A stretch of 64,000 bases of DNA from Allomuricauda sp. CAU 1633. GTDB lineage: Bacteria > Bacteroidota > Bacteroidia > Flavobacteriales > Flavobacteriaceae. Position 1 is the first letter of the stretch. Every line of letters begins with the position of its first letter. A program made the position numbers and the translations under genes. Positions 17,609 to 26,935 of this stretch are shown in pieces. A model generated the notes under the pieces. The model did not search any database. It was not told the DNA's origin and saw only the letters and a list, made by a program, of their open reading frames with translations. Location: NCBI RefSeq assembly GCF_017313225.1, contig NZ_JAFLNE010000007.1, positions 1 to 64,000 on the forward strand, read 5' to 3'.

Positions 17609-20600
17609 TTAATTAGACAAAGAAAACTCTTGTTTGAATGGGCTTAAAACCTTCAACGCCTTTTCCACACTGGTAACTTTATCAAACACTAACAACAACC
17701 GAAGCCCATTCCGGGTTTGTTTTTCCTTGAGTTTGGCTTGTTGGGGATGGCTTTGCACATACTGTAACACTTGGGTAAAAGCAGGGCTTTGGTAGAAATC
17801 GGATTGTTGGTCGGCGATAAAGTATCCAATAAACTTGCCTTTTTTCAAGACCACTTTTTCTAATCCAAGATGGGTGGCAATCCATTTGATTCGGACAGAG
17901 TTCAACAAGTCTTCAGCTTGCTCTGGGAGTTCACCAAAGCGGTCTACCAGTTCAGCTTCATATTTTTGGAGCTCTTCCTCGTCCTGTACTTCGTTGAGTT
18001 GGGTGTAGAGGTTCAGGCGTTCAGTAATGTTGTTGATGTAGTCATCTGGGAAGAGCAATTCAAAATCAGTATCCAATTGCAGCTCCTTCACATAGGTTTT
18101 TTCCTTACCAGATTCCACTTCGTCATACAACTCCTTAAACTCATTTTCCTTGAGTTCCTCAATGGCCTCGGCCAATATTTTTTGATAGGTCTCAAACCCA
18201 ATCTCATTGATAAACCCACTCTGTTCCCCACCCAAAAGGTCACCAGCACCACGAATCTCCAAATCCTTCATCGCAATATTGAACCCGCTTCCCAGGTCGG
18301 TGAATTGCTCTAGGGCTTCGATACGCTTTCTGGCATCAGGTGTCATGACTTCATAAGGTGGAGTAATAAAATAACAGAAGGCCTTTTTGTTGCTTCGACC
18401 CACTCGACCCCGCATCTGGTGAAGGTCGCTCAATCCAAAATTATTGGCATTATGGATAAAAATGGTGTTGGCGTTGGTTACATCCAATCCACTTTCCACA
18501 ATGGTGGTGGAGACGAGTACATCAAACTCACCATTCATAAAGGCGAGCATGAGCTGCTCCAATTTTTTACCCTCCATCTGCCCATGGCCAATCCCAATTT
18601 TGGCATCAGGAACCAAACGTTGAATCATTCCAGCAACTTCCTTGATGTTCTCAATGCGATTATGGATAAAGAACACCTGTCCCCCCCGTTGAATTTCATA
18701 CGAAACCGCATCTCGGATAATATCCTCATTAAATCGAATCACTTGACTTTCTATAGGATATCGGTTGGGTGGTGGGGTGTTGATGACCGATAGGTCACGG
18801 GCCGCCATCAAACTAAATTGCAAGGTTCGTGGGATGGGTGTGGCGGTCAGGGTGAGCACATCCACATTTTCCTTAATGGAACGCAGTTTTTCTTTTACCG
18901 AAACCCCAAATTTTTGTTCTTCGTCCACAATAAGGAGGCCCAAATCCTTAAATTGCACATTTTTGTTCACCAGTTGGTGTGTTCCGATGATGATATCGAT
19001 TTTGCCTTCTCCCAATTGTTTCAAAATACTGGACTTTTCCTTGGCTGTTCTAAAACGGTTGAGGTAGTCTACTGTGACTGGTATGTCTTTTAAGCGTTCC
19101 TTAAAAGTTCTATTGTGTTGAAAAGCCAAAATGGTAGTGGGCACCAAAATAGCAACTTGTTTGCCGTTATCTACAGCCTTAAAAGCTGCGCGAATGGCGA
19201 CCTCGGTTTTTCCAAAGCCCACATCACCACAAATGAGACGGTCCATGGGGCGTTCGCTTTCCATGTCCTTTTTAACGTCTTGCGTGGACTTTTCCTGATC
19301 CAAGGTGTCCTCATAAATAAAGGAAGCCTCCAACTCGTGCTGCAGATAACTGTCTGGTGCATATTGAAACCCTTTTTCCAATCGTCTTTTGGCATACACT
19401 TGGATGAGGTCAAAAGCAATTTTTTTGACCCTACTCTTGGTCTTTTGTTTCAACTTTTTCCAAGCGGCGGAACCCAATTTGTAGATTTTGGGAGGGGCAC
19501 CATCCTTTCCATTGTATTTGGAAATTTTGTGAAGGGAATGGATGCTCACATATAAAATATCACGGTCGCCATAGATTAGTTTGATGGCCTCTTGTTTTTT
19601 GCCCTCTACATCAATTTTTTGAAGCCCACCAAACTTTCCAATTCCATGGTCAATGTGGGTGACATAATCCCCGATTTCAAGTTTGTTGAGTTCCTTTAAG
19701 GTGATGGCCTGTTTTTTGGCGTAGCCATTTTTTAAATGGAATTTATGGTACCGCTCAAAGATTTGATGGTCAGTGTAGCACGCTAGTTTTAAATCTAAAT
19801 CGATGAAACCCTGATAGAGTGGAAAAACCAATGTTTGGTAATGCACGGTTTGGTCCACTTCATCAAAAATGTCATGAAAACGCTTGGCCTGTTGTTCTGT
19901 GGAGCAGAAAATATAATTGGTGAAACCTGCTTCGCGATTATCATTAAGGTTTTCAATGAGCAGGTCAAATTTTTTGTTGAAAGAGGGTTGGGGTTTGGTG
20001 TTGAATGTCACATCGAGCGCAGTCGAGATGTCATTTTTAGTACTATTGATTTCAACAAATGAAAAATCCGCCAATTGTAATTTCAGCAAAGCTGAATCCA
20101 CAAAAAGTTCTTTGGGTTCTGCATGTTTGATTTCCTTGCTAAGTTTCTCAAAACTCTCTTCCGCCTTTGCAAAAAAGGAATCAATCCGGTCATAGATCAA
20201 AGCCGGGTTTTTGGCAAAAACTACGGTTTTGGGTGAGATGTATTTGAGAAAACTTTCTCGAGATTCCTGCAAAAACTTGTTCTCTACATTCGGGATGATG
20301 GTGATTTTCTTCACCTTATCCGTGGAAAGCTGGGTTTCCACATCAAAGGTTCGGATACTGTCCACTTCATCCCCAAAAAACTCGATACGGTAAGGTTCGT
20401 CATGCGAAAAGGAAAACACGTCCACAATTCCACCGCGAACAGAAAATTCACCAGGTTCCGTTACAAAATCTACGCGTTTGAATTGGTATTCAAAGAGGAC
20501 CTCGTTCAAAAAATCAAGGGAAAGAGTGTCCTCCAATTTTATTTTGAGGGTGTTTTTGTCCAACTCCTTTCGAGTAACCACTTTTTCAAAAAGTGCATCG

Positions 20601-21055
20601 GGATAGGTGACAATGACCGCAGGTTTTTTTCGGGAATTGATGCGGTTCAGCACTTCGGCACGAAGCAACACGTTGGCATTGTCGGTTTCCTCAATTTGAT
20701 AAGGTCTTCGGTAACTTCCGGGATAGAAAAGCACATCATTCTCACCAATCAACTGCTCCAAATCATTGAGGTAGTAGGCCGCTTCTTCTTTGTCATTCAG
20801 AATCAATAAAAAAGGAGCATCCGTCGCATCGAATACCTCTGAAATAACAAAGGAGAGCGAGGAACCTACCAATCCTTTAAGATTGATTTTGGCCTTGTTG
20901 TCCTGAGATTGGGCAATAGCATCCTGCAGTTTCCTGAGTGGGGGAGACTGTGCAAAAAGATGGGAAATGGGGGTTTTGGTCAATCCAAAAACTTTGCGGC
21001 AAAGATAACCTGAAATGCTTTTATGAAAAATGTTTTTTGAGTTTTTAGCCGTCAT
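17609..21055 (-). CDS. mfd: Transcription-repair coupling factor Mfd
   Basis: 1148 residues. It removes RNA polymerase stalled at DNA damage and recruits UvrA. The UvrB-like N-terminal module is present. The RNA-polymerase-interacting domain starts GDYVTHIDHGIGKFGG (about residue 468), Walker A is GDVGFGKTEVAIRA (about 610) and the Walker B DEEQ is VDEEQKFGV (about 712). The helicase motif VI region is HQMRGRVGRSNKKAFCY and the C-terminal TRCF domain ends the protein. Near residues 340-350 a palindromic repeat adds NDISTALDVTF. The ATG abuts an inverted-repeat element, so the 5' leader may be structured. Confidence 0.97.
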   Translation of the reverse strand: MTAKNSKNIFHKSISGYLCRKVFGLTKTPISHLFAQSPPLRKLQDAIAQSQDNKAKINLKGLVGSSLSFVISEVFDATDAPFLLILNDKEEAAYYLNDLEQLIGENDVLFYPGSYRRPYQIEETDNANVLLRAEVLNRINSRKKPAVIVTYPDALFEKVVTRKELDKNTLKIKLEDTLSLDFLNEVLFEYQFKRVDFVTEPGEFSVRGGIVDVFSFSHDEPYRIEFFGDEVDSIRTFDVETQLSTDKVKKITIIPNVENKFLQESRESFLKYISPKTVVFAKNPALIYDRIDSFFAKAEESFEKLSKEIKHAEPKELFVDSALLKLQLADFSFVEINSTKNDISTALDVTFNTKPQPSFNKKFDLLIENLNDNREAGFTNYIFCSTEQQAKRFHDIFDEVDQTVHYQTLVFPLYQGFIDLDLKLACYTDHQIFERYHKFHLKNGYAKKQAITLKELNKLEIGDYVTHIDHGIGKFGGLQKIDVEGKKQEAIKLIYGDRDILYVSIHSLHKISKYNGKDGAPPKIYKLGSAAWKKLKQKTKSRVKKIAFDLIQVYAKRRLEKGFQYAPDSYLQHELEASFIYEDTLDQEKSTQDVKKDMESERPMDRLICGDVGFGKTEVAIRAAFKAVDNGKQVAILVPTTILAFQHNRTFKERLKDIPVTVDYLNRFRTAKEKSSILKQLGEGKIDIIIGTHQLVNKNVQFKDLGLLIVDEEQKFGVSVKEKLRSIKENVDVLTLTATPIPRTLQFSLMAARDLSVINTPPPNRYPIESQVIRFNEDIIRDAVSYEIQRGGQVFFIHNRIENIKEVAGMIQRLVPDAKIGIGHGQMEGKKLEQLMLAFMNGEFDVLVSTTIVESGLDVTNANTIFIHNANNFGLSDLHQMRGRVGRSNKKAFCYFITPPYEVMTPDARKRIEALEQFTDLGSGFNIAMKDLEIRGAGDLLGGEQSGFINEIGFETYQKILAEAIEELKENEFKELYDEVESGKEKTYVKELQLDTDFELLFPDDYINNITERLNLYTQLNEVQDEEELQKYEAELVDRFGELPEQAEDLLNSVRIKWIATHLGLEKVVLKKGKFIGYFIADQQSDFYQSPAFTQVLQYVQSHPQQAKLKEKQTRNGLRLLLVFDKVTSVEKALKVLSPFKQEFSLSN
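20004..20035. repeat. Dispersed palindromic repeat inside mfd
   Basis: Left arm AATG(TC)ACATC pairs with GATGTCATT around the core GAGCGCAGTCGA. It shares TCGAGCGsAGTCGAGA with the metG copy. It is read in frame in mfd (NDISTALDVTF) in the UvrB-like region. Confidence 0.6.
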
Positions 21056-21116
21056 GCTTCGACTTCGCTCAGCATCCGAGCGATTTTATTTGTGCTGGGC
21101 CCTGAGCGGAGTCGAA
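21056..21116. repeat. Inverted-repeat element abutting the mfd start codon
   Basis: CTTCGACTTCGCTCA (21056-21070) and TGAGCGGAGTCGAAG (21101-21115) are inverted with one mismatch, separated by about 30 bases that contain a second small pairing (CAGCA with TGCTG). The element directly touches the ATG of mfd at 21053-21055. The CTTCGACT...GCTCA motif is a type of dispersed repeat often seen in Flavobacteriaceae. Confidence 0.65.
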
Positions 21117-21133
21117 GGGGTATTTTTGGAAAT

Positions 21134-21766
21134 CTAAACTTTTACCACAGTATCTTCCACAATGGCATACACTTCATCATCTTTTGAAGGATTTAGAGTG
21201 TGGGTGCCGGTAAATTCCCCGAAAGCGGGTAAAATCATCTGGTTTTTACTTTTAAAAAAGCAGGGAAGTCTAAGTTTCTGTCGCCCGGATCCATGCAATT
21301 TTACCGCGGGGTGAATGTGCCCACAAAAGGTAAAATGATTACTTCGCAGCTCAGGGTGATGCGTGAGTAAAAAGTTATCGATGATGAGTTCAGGGAAAAT
21401 TTCAATCCTCAGCTGTCTGTACTTTTCTGGATCGATGATATCGTGGTTGCCAGAGACCAAAATAATCTCGGCAGGGGTTTTGGCTACCCAATTTTCAAAC
21501 AATTCCCATTCTTTGTTCAAGGAAGAATGGAACAGGTCGCCTAAAAAACAGATTTGAAAAGGTTGGAAATCAGACACGATCTTGTCGAGCAGCACAAAAT
21601 TTTTATGGATGGCCTTTCTGGGCACCGCTGCCCCAAATTTTCTAAAATGTGAGACTTTACCTAGATGCACATCGCTGATAAGGAGCATGGATTTTTCTAC
21701 CCAAAATAATCCACCTAGAGGGTGGAGCAGAAACTGCTTATCCCGTATGTGGATGTCCAAGGTCAT
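21134..21766 (-). CDS. pdeM: Ligase-associated DNA damage response endonuclease PdeM
   Basis: 210 residues of the calcineurin-like metallophosphoesterase fold. The motifs are ISDVHLGKVSHFRKFG, LGDLFHS, VSGNHDIID, LTHHPE and FCGHIHPAV, which together supply the two-metal site. The family is named from clusters with a DEXH helicase, a ligase and an exonuclease. Here the helicase is nearby but a toxin-antitoxin pair sits between them, and no ligase or exonuclease is in the window. The ATG follows the toxin stop with no gap, so translation may be coupled. Confidence 0.88.
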   Translation of the reverse strand: MTLDIHIRDKQFLLHPLGGLFWVEKSMLLISDVHLGKVSHFRKFGAAVPRKAIHKNFVLLDKIVSDFQPFQICFLGDLFHSSLNKEWELFENWVAKTPAEIILVSGNHDIIDPEKYRQLRIEIFPELIIDNFLLTHHPELRSNHFTFCGHIHPAVKLHGSGRQKLRLPCFFKSKNQMILPAFGEFTGTHTLNPSKDDEVYAIVEDTVVKV

Positions 21767-22060
21767 TTACAGATTTAGTTTTGAGGGGTCTTGCCTTGAA
21801 TCCCAAACTAGATGGATTACAATTTCAGCTATTCGTATTTCATAAAAAATCTTGAAATCGCCCTTAATGAGAACACGAATGTTTTTCATGTCCGTCTTTA
21901 ACCCAATAAGGGGGTATTTTGCCAATAGTTTTACAGTCTCATAAATTTCCATGTTGAGTTTTCTGCTATACGTATTGGAATGGTTTCTTTGGCAGTAGAA
22001 TTCAAGAGTTTTGGTGAAGAGATTAGCTGCTTTTGAAGTCCAGACTATTTTTTTAGCCAT
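21767..22060 (-). CDS. RelE/ParE-family toxin
   Basis: 97 residues with the ParE/RelE pattern: IVWTSKAANLFTKTLEFY, then NMEIYETVKLLAKYPLIGLKTDMKNIRVLIKGDFKIFYEI and the basic, hydrophobic end IVIHLVWDSRQDP. Members poison gyrase (ParE) or cut mRNA on the ribosome (RelE); the missing catalytic residues cannot be judged without alignment. Its start overlaps the antitoxin end by 16 bases, and its stop touches pdeM. Confidence 0.8.
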   Translation of the reverse strand: MAKKIVWTSKAANLFTKTLEFYCQRNHSNTYSRKLNMEIYETVKLLAKYPLIGLKTDMKNIRVLIKGDFKIFYEIRIAEIVIHLVWDSRQDPSKLNL

Positions 22061-22278
22061 TCTTCATTTTTTTTGAAAACGGCATCGTTGGAAGTTATAT
22101 GGTTCGATTTGTAGTCCGAAATGCTCTCAGATATAAAGTTCTGTTCAAATTTTGAAAGCTTGTACTCTTTTTTTATTTCCTGGGAAGAGAGTATTTCCTT
22201 AAGAAGCAAAAGCGTTTCCTTGTCTTTTATTGACAGTAAATTTTTGATGATATCCGTCTGAAGATCTGCGATGCCCAT
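22045..22278 (-). CDS. Probable antitoxin of the RelE/ParE pair
   Basis: 77 residues, mainly helical (ADLQTDIIKNLLSIKDKETLLLLKEILSSQE), without an evident DNA-binding domain. The C-terminal half (SISDYKSNHITSNDAVFKKNEEWLKK) resembles toxin-wrapping tails of small Bacteroidota antitoxins. It precedes the toxin and overlaps it by 16 bases, the standard gene order. It lies 23 bases downstream of the helicase gene, so it may share that transcript. Confidence 0.7.
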   Translation of the reverse strand: MGIADLQTDIIKNLLSIKDKETLLLLKEILSSQEIKKEYKLSKFEQNFISESISDYKSNHITSNDAVFKKNEEWLKK

Positions 22279-22301
22279 ACACTCATTTTATGTAAAGTTA
22301 A

Positions 22302-24770
22302 TCATTTCATCAAGAGTTTTGTCATCCGTTTTATACGGTCCGCCAATTTTTCGTTGGACAATTTTTCCCGAAGCCTATCGGTAATAATTGGAAACGAGAA
22401 GGGGGTAGGCTGCTGGCATTGTTTCCAAACAATCTCTTGCTGGGCAATTCGTTCCAAGGCCATGCGCAAACGCCCTTCTTCCAATTGGTGCTCAAAAGTT
22501 TCGGTAAAAGCTTGTTGGTAAAGAAGGTTGTCGTCCTCAAAATCCTTGAAGACATCAAACAACAGCTCAGAACTGCTTTGCAGGTGTTTCATTTTCACGC
22601 CTTTTTCTGGATAACCGGTGAACACCATCCCACTGATCACAGCAATATCCCGAAACTTTCGGCGTGCCATTTCGTTGGAATTCAAACTTTTTTGAAGGTC
22701 GGAGAGCATGTATTCCGAAGTAAACAAATTGTTGTCCAAAATGGCTTGAATATCGAGGGGTTTGTCCGACAATAGTTCAAAACCATAGTCATTAAACGCA
22801 AGGGAGCAAGTAATGGGAGTCAATAGACTAATGCGATAGGCTAGTAGGCTACTCATGCCCTCATGGATGGCCCTACCTTCAAAAGGGTAAAAGATATGGT
22901 GGTGGCCATCGTTGGTCTCAAAAGTCTCAATAAGGAATTGATTGGGGAGTGGAACACTACTTTCTTCCCGTTGCTTGGCAAACATGGGGGCCAGTGATTG
23001 AATTTCCTTGGATTGTTTTGAAAAAGGGATTTCCGCCGTGTACAATTCTTGTCGTAACAATTCGGACATTTTAGCCGAAAAACTGAGTCGGCCACCCATC
23101 CAACTTGGCACTTTGTTGGTGCGTTTTGACGAATTCCGCACATGGGCAGCCATGCCCTTTATACGAATGAACTCCAAATTCCGCCCTGCAAAGGTGAAGA
23201 CATCTCCAGGACTCAATTTGGAAATAAAATACTCCTCAATGGAACCAATGTACCCTCCTTTTTGATAACGGACATGAATAGTAGCATCACCCACAATGGT
23301 CCCAATTTGAAATCGGTGTCGCATGGCAACGGCCCGGCTGTTCAACTTAAACCTTCCATCATCCTCAACTTCAACTTTTTTGTATTCATCATACGTTTTT
23401 AAGCTTTGACTGCCCATGACCAAAAAATTGAGAAGCCATTGCCATTGCTCTTCACTTATGGCCTGATAACAGAAGGTCTGTTTGATTTCAGGGTAGATTT
23501 CTTCGGGAAGAAAACCATCGGAAACCGCTAAAGTGGTCAGGTATTGGATGAGTACATCAAAACTGTTCAGGTATGGAATGCGGTCTTCCACGGCACTGTT
23601 CAAAACCGCCTTTTGCATGGCCGAAGCCTCAATAAGTTCCATCGCATGCGTTGGTAAAAAGTAAATCACACTTTCTTTTCCGGGACGATGCCCACTTCGG
23701 CCTGCCCGTTGTAAAAATCGGGCCACGCCTTTGGGGCCTCCAATCTGTACCACGGTTTCCACTGGGGCGAAATCCACTCCCAAATCCAAGCTTGAGGTAC
23801 AGACCACGGCCTTTAAACTTTCATTTCTGATGGCTTGCTCTACCCACAATCGAGTTTCCTTGTTGATGCTACCATGATGCATGGCGATTTCCCCGGCAAA
23901 CTCTGGATATTTTTCCAAAATTTTTTGGAACCAAATTTCACATTGACTGCGGGTGTTGGTGAAAAGCAAAGTGGTTTTGCTGTTTTTGATGATTGGCACC
24001 ACTTCGTCCAGTAGATGTAATCCCAAATGGCCCCGCCATGGAAAGGTTTCCATTTCTTTTGGGATGATGCTTTTGACCGTAATGAGTTTATTGAGATTGG
24101 CCTTGACCAAAACCGAGTTTTCCAAAGCTGCGGAGGATGGCCCCAATAAAACCTCTCGGGCCTGCTCCAAGTTGCCGATGGTCGCTGAGATGCCCCAAAT
24201 ACGCAAATTAGTACAAACTGTTTTTAATCGGGATAGGCCCAGTTCCATCTGAACACCACGCTTTGTACCTAAGAGCTCGTGCCATTCGTCCACTACGATC
24301 GCAGAGCAGTCTTTAAAAAGCTTGGTATACCCTTTTGAGGAAAGCAACAGTTGCAAACTTTCGGGTGTGGTAATCAATAGATCGGGCATGTTGGTGCGCA
24401 TTTTAGCCCGTTCTTTGGTTGAGGTGTCCCCAGTGCGAATGCCGACGGTCATTTGGGTTTCCAAGTCTTGTGTAATTCGCTCTGCGGATTGCTTAATTTC
24501 TTGGGAAAGAGCTCGAAGGGGAGTAATCCAAATGGCCTTTAATCCTTTCTTGTGTTTGGTTTTGTATTGGGGGTGATTCTTGATGTAATTCAGCACAATG
24601 GGAAACCATAGAGCGTATGTTTTTCCACTTCCGGTTGGAGCATTTAAAAGCCCATGTTTTCCATTCAAAAAGGCATTCCAGGTCTCTTTTTGAAAAGGAA
24701 AGGGTTCCCAGTTTTGTTGATGGAACCAGTTTTCGGCAATTTGAAAAAGTTCAGGCTCTTGTAAAGGCAT
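22302..24770 (-). CDS. Ligase-associated DEXH-box helicase (Lhr-like)
   Basis: 822 residues of a superfamily 2 helicase involved in DNA repair. Walker A is APTGSGKT (residues 44-51), the DEXH box reads VVDEWHELLG (about 162), motif III is WGISATIGN, motif VI is RFLQRAGRSGHRPG, and a winged-helix plus Lhr core domain follow. The family is usually adjacent to ATP-dependent ligase, a metallo-beta-lactamase exonuclease and PdeM. PdeM is downstream here, beyond a TA pair; ligase and exonuclease are absent from the neighbourhood (upstream is a divergent terB-like gene). Confidence 0.92.
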   Translation of the reverse strand: MPLQEPELFQIAENWFHQQNWEPFPFQKETWNAFLNGKHGLLNAPTGSGKTYALWFPIVLNYIKNHPQYKTKHKKGLKAIWITPLRALSQEIKQSAERITQDLETQMTVGIRTGDTSTKERAKMRTNMPDLLITTPESLQLLLSSKGYTKLFKDCSAIVVDEWHELLGTKRGVQMELGLSRLKTVCTNLRIWGISATIGNLEQAREVLLGPSSAALENSVLVKANLNKLITVKSIIPKEMETFPWRGHLGLHLLDEVVPIIKNSKTTLLFTNTRSQCEIWFQKILEKYPEFAGEIAMHHGSINKETRLWVEQAIRNESLKAVVCTSSLDLGVDFAPVETVVQIGGPKGVARFLQRAGRSGHRPGKESVIYFLPTHAMELIEASAMQKAVLNSAVEDRIPYLNSFDVLIQYLTTLAVSDGFLPEEIYPEIKQTFCYQAISEEQWQWLLNFLVMGSQSLKTYDEYKKVEVEDDGRFKLNSRAVAMRHRFQIGTIVGDATIHVRYQKGGYIGSIEEYFISKLSPGDVFTFAGRNLEFIRIKGMAAHVRNSSKRTNKVPSWMGGRLSFSAKMSELLRQELYTAEIPFSKQSKEIQSLAPMFAKQREESSVPLPNQFLIETFETNDGHHHIFYPFEGRAIHEGMSSLLAYRISLLTPITCSLAFNDYGFELLSDKPLDIQAILDNNLFTSEYMLSDLQKSLNSNEMARRKFRDIAVISGMVFTGYPEKGVKMKHLQSSSELLFDVFKDFEDDNLLYQQAFTETFEHQLEEGRLRMALERIAQQEIVWKQCQQPTPFSFPIITDRLREKLSNEKLADRIKRMTKLLMK

Positions 24771-24876
24771 TGTACTATTGATGACACAGCGAATTGAAAA
24801 TTACGAATTTCTTTTGGTGCTATTTTACCCGCTTTTTTTGTGATAAGATTTATATTTGTGCCACAAAATTTGAGAT

Positions 24877-25302
24877 ATGCCGATTTTAGATTTATACGAG
24901 CACGGAGACCACAGGAAAAACTTGGCGCACTTTGCCACTTTGGCTAGTTTGGCCGCTATTGATGGAGAGATCAATCCCAAGGAAAAAGCCATTTTGGAAA
25001 AGTTTGCCTTTAAACTGAACATTTCCGAGGATGAGTTCAAGGAGGTCATGAAAAAGGAGAACAAATATCCTATTGAGACTCCCCACAGTGGTGAAAAACG
25101 TTACAAAAGGCTTTTCGAATTTTTCCAAATCATTTTCTCGGACCATGAAATTGATGATGAGGAACGTTTTATGGTTGAGAAATATGCCATTGGTCTAGGT
25201 TTCCCTCCAAAATTGGCTTCTCAGATTATTGATAAATCCATTGCAATCTTTACTGGAAGAATCGATTTTGAGGACTACCACGAAATCGTAACGCGTAAGT
25301 AG
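24877..25302 (+). CDS. TerB-family tellurite-resistance-like protein
   Basis: 141 residues, all-helical with the TerB pattern: LAHFATLASLAAIDGEINPKEKAILEKFA and the acidic metal-binding repeat IIFSDHEIDDEERFMVEKYAIGLG. The DGEI and DHEI/DDEE acidic turns resemble those of stress-related TerB/DjlA domains. A TATATTTG promoter-like element is at 24851-24858. It ends 2 bases before the end of the convergent fbp gene. Actual role unknown. Confidence 0.75.
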   Translation: MPILDLYEHGDHRKNLAHFATLASLAAIDGEINPKEKAILEKFAFKLNISEDEFKEVMKKENKYPIETPHSGEKRYKRLFEFFQIIFSDHEIDDEERFMVEKYAIGLGFPPKLASQIIDKSIAIFTGRIDFEDYHEIVTRK

Positions 25303-25304
25303 GA

Positions 25305-26318
25305 TCAAGAGCTGGCCTTGGCCATAAACTCTTCTGCTTTTTCCACCATTTTTTTACTTCCGCAGAAAAAAGGAACCCTTTCGTGCAATTCAGTGGGCTC
25401 AATATCCATGATGCGGCGAAACCCATCACTGGCTTTTCCATTGGCTTGTTCTGCCAAAAAAGCCATGGGATTGCATTCATACAGCAAACGGAGTTTCCCA
25501 TTTTGCGCAACACTGCTCTTCGGGTACATGTAAATACCCCCTTTGATCATATTTCTATGAAAATCTGACACTAGAGAACCAATGTATCTGGAGGTGTATG
25601 GTCTATCTCCTTCCTCTTTTTGACAGTATTTGATATAGTCTTTGACACCTTGTGGAAAATGGATGTAATTCCCTTCGTTGACAGAGTAAATTTTGCCTGT
25701 TTCAGGAAATTGCATGTTTGGATGGGATAGGTAAAAGGTTCCTAGAGCGGGGTTTAAAGTAAAACCATTTACACCATGTCCTGTGGTGTATACATACATA
25801 GTGGAGGTTCCATAAATAATGTAACCCGCAGCAATCTGATTCTTACCCGGTTGTAAAAAATCCTCCAAAGTAACGGGGGTTCCTACAGGCGTTACTCTTC
25901 TGTAAATGGAGAAAATGGTTCCTACGGAAACATTCACGTCGATATTTGATGAACCATCCAAGGGATCAATAAGTACTACGTACTTGTTCTGGTGCTGCTT
26001 GTCAAAACTATTGATGGTAATGAAATCATCCTCCTCTTCCGATGCAATACCACAAACAATTTCTCGGTTTTTTAACGTCTGAATAAACTTTTCGTTCGCC
26101 AAAACATCAAGTTTCTGTTGATCTTCACCTTGTATGTTGGTGTCTCCAGCGTTGCCAATAATGTCAACTAGACCAGCTTTGTTTACCTCATGGTTCACTA
26201 CTTTGGCGGCCAAACGAATTCCGTTTAGCAGTCTAGAAAGTTCTCCGGATGTATATTGAAATGATTCTTGGTTGGCAATGATGAACTCACCCATAGTGAG
26301 TCGCTGGTTATCGGACAT
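25305..26318 (-). CDS. fbp: Class 1 fructose-1,6-bisphosphatase
   Basis: 337 residues. It hydrolyses fructose-1,6-bisphosphate in gluconeogenesis. The metal-binding segments are IASEEEDDF and [24 protein letters not shown], and the sugar/AMP-binding regions continue with [22 protein letters not shown]. The ATG at 26318 ([13 protein letters not shown]) matches the family start better than 26345. It is divergent from the GNAT gene. Confidence 0.95.
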   Translation of the reverse strand: MSDNQRLTMGEFIIANQESFQYTSGELSRLLNGIRLAAKVVNHEVNKAGLVDIIGNAGDTNIQGEDQQKLDVLANEKFIQTLKNREIVCGIASEEEDDFITINSFDKQHQNKYVVLIDPLDGSSNIDVNVSVGTIFSIYRRVTPVGTPVTLEDFLQPGKNQIAAGYIIYGTSTMYVYTTGHGVNGFTLNPALGTFYLSHPNMQFPETGKIYSVNEGNYIHFPQGVKDYIKYCQKEEGDRPYTSRYIGSLVSDFHRNMIKGGIYMYPKSSVAQNGKLRLLYECNPMAFLAEQANGKASDGFRRIMDIEPTELHERVPFFCGSKKMVEKAEEFMAKASS

Positions 26319-26403
26319 AGGAAAGACTGTTTTATTTGAGAACAAATATCGGGCATTTTGTGAATCTAAAACGTTTTCGTAAGGCTAAAATTTTAGATAT
26401 TTA

Positions 26404-26411
26404 TAACTTTG
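26404..26411 (+). promoter_or_regulatory. -7 promoter element TAACTTTG for the GNAT-lysC unit
   Basis: Exact match to TAnnTTTG, 20 bases before ATG 26431. No perfect TTTG is seen at the best upstream distance. Confidence 0.5.
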
Positions 26412-26430
26412 AGTTTTATTTGTAACAATT

Positions 26431-26913
26431 ATGGAATATGTAATCCGAAATGCGAAGAAGGAGGATATGGCCCAAGTCTTGGCATTGGTGCAAGAGCTGG
26501 CCGATTTTGAAAAAGAACCCGAAGCCGTTGTAATATCAAAGGAAGATTTGGAAAAGGATGGTTTTGGGGAACAGAAACAGTTCCATTGTTTTGTTGCGGA
26601 GGTAAACGATGAAATTGTGGGGATTGCTTTGGTGTATCCTAGATATTCCACTTGGAAAGGACCTGCAATTCATTTAGAGGACCTTATCGTATCTGAGCGT
26701 ATGCGTGGCAGTGGTCTGGGGACTGCATTGCTGGATGAAGTAATAAAATATGGTCACGATCTTGGCGTTAGGAGAATCTGCTGGGAGGTTTTGGACTGGA
26801 ATGAACCTGCCATTGAATTTTATGAAAAAAAGGGTGCCAAGGTTCTCCGGGATTGGGATGTGGTGCAAATGGATGAGCGGGGCATAAAAAATTACATAAA
26901 TAGTTTAAACTAA
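26431..26913 (+). CDS. GNAT-family N-acetyltransferase
   Basis: 160 residues with the acetyl-CoA loop VSERMRGSGLGTALLDEVIKYG (R/Q-x2-G-x-G/A) and the family features VIRNAKKEDMAQVLALVQELADFE and RICWEVLDWNEPAIEFYEKKGAKV, the latter resembling diamine acetyltransferase-like members. It is 22 bases upstream of lysC and likely co-transcribed. Confidence 0.88.
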   Translation: MEYVIRNAKKEDMAQVLALVQELADFEKEPEAVVISKEDLEKDGFGEQKQFHCFVAEVNDEIVGIALVYPRYSTWKGPAIHLEDLIVSERMRGSGLGTALLDEVIKYGHDLGVRRICWEVLDWNEPAIEFYEKKGAKVLRDWDVVQMDERGIKNYINSLN

Positions 26914-26935
26914 TTTTTAGAAGAAGATATACTGA

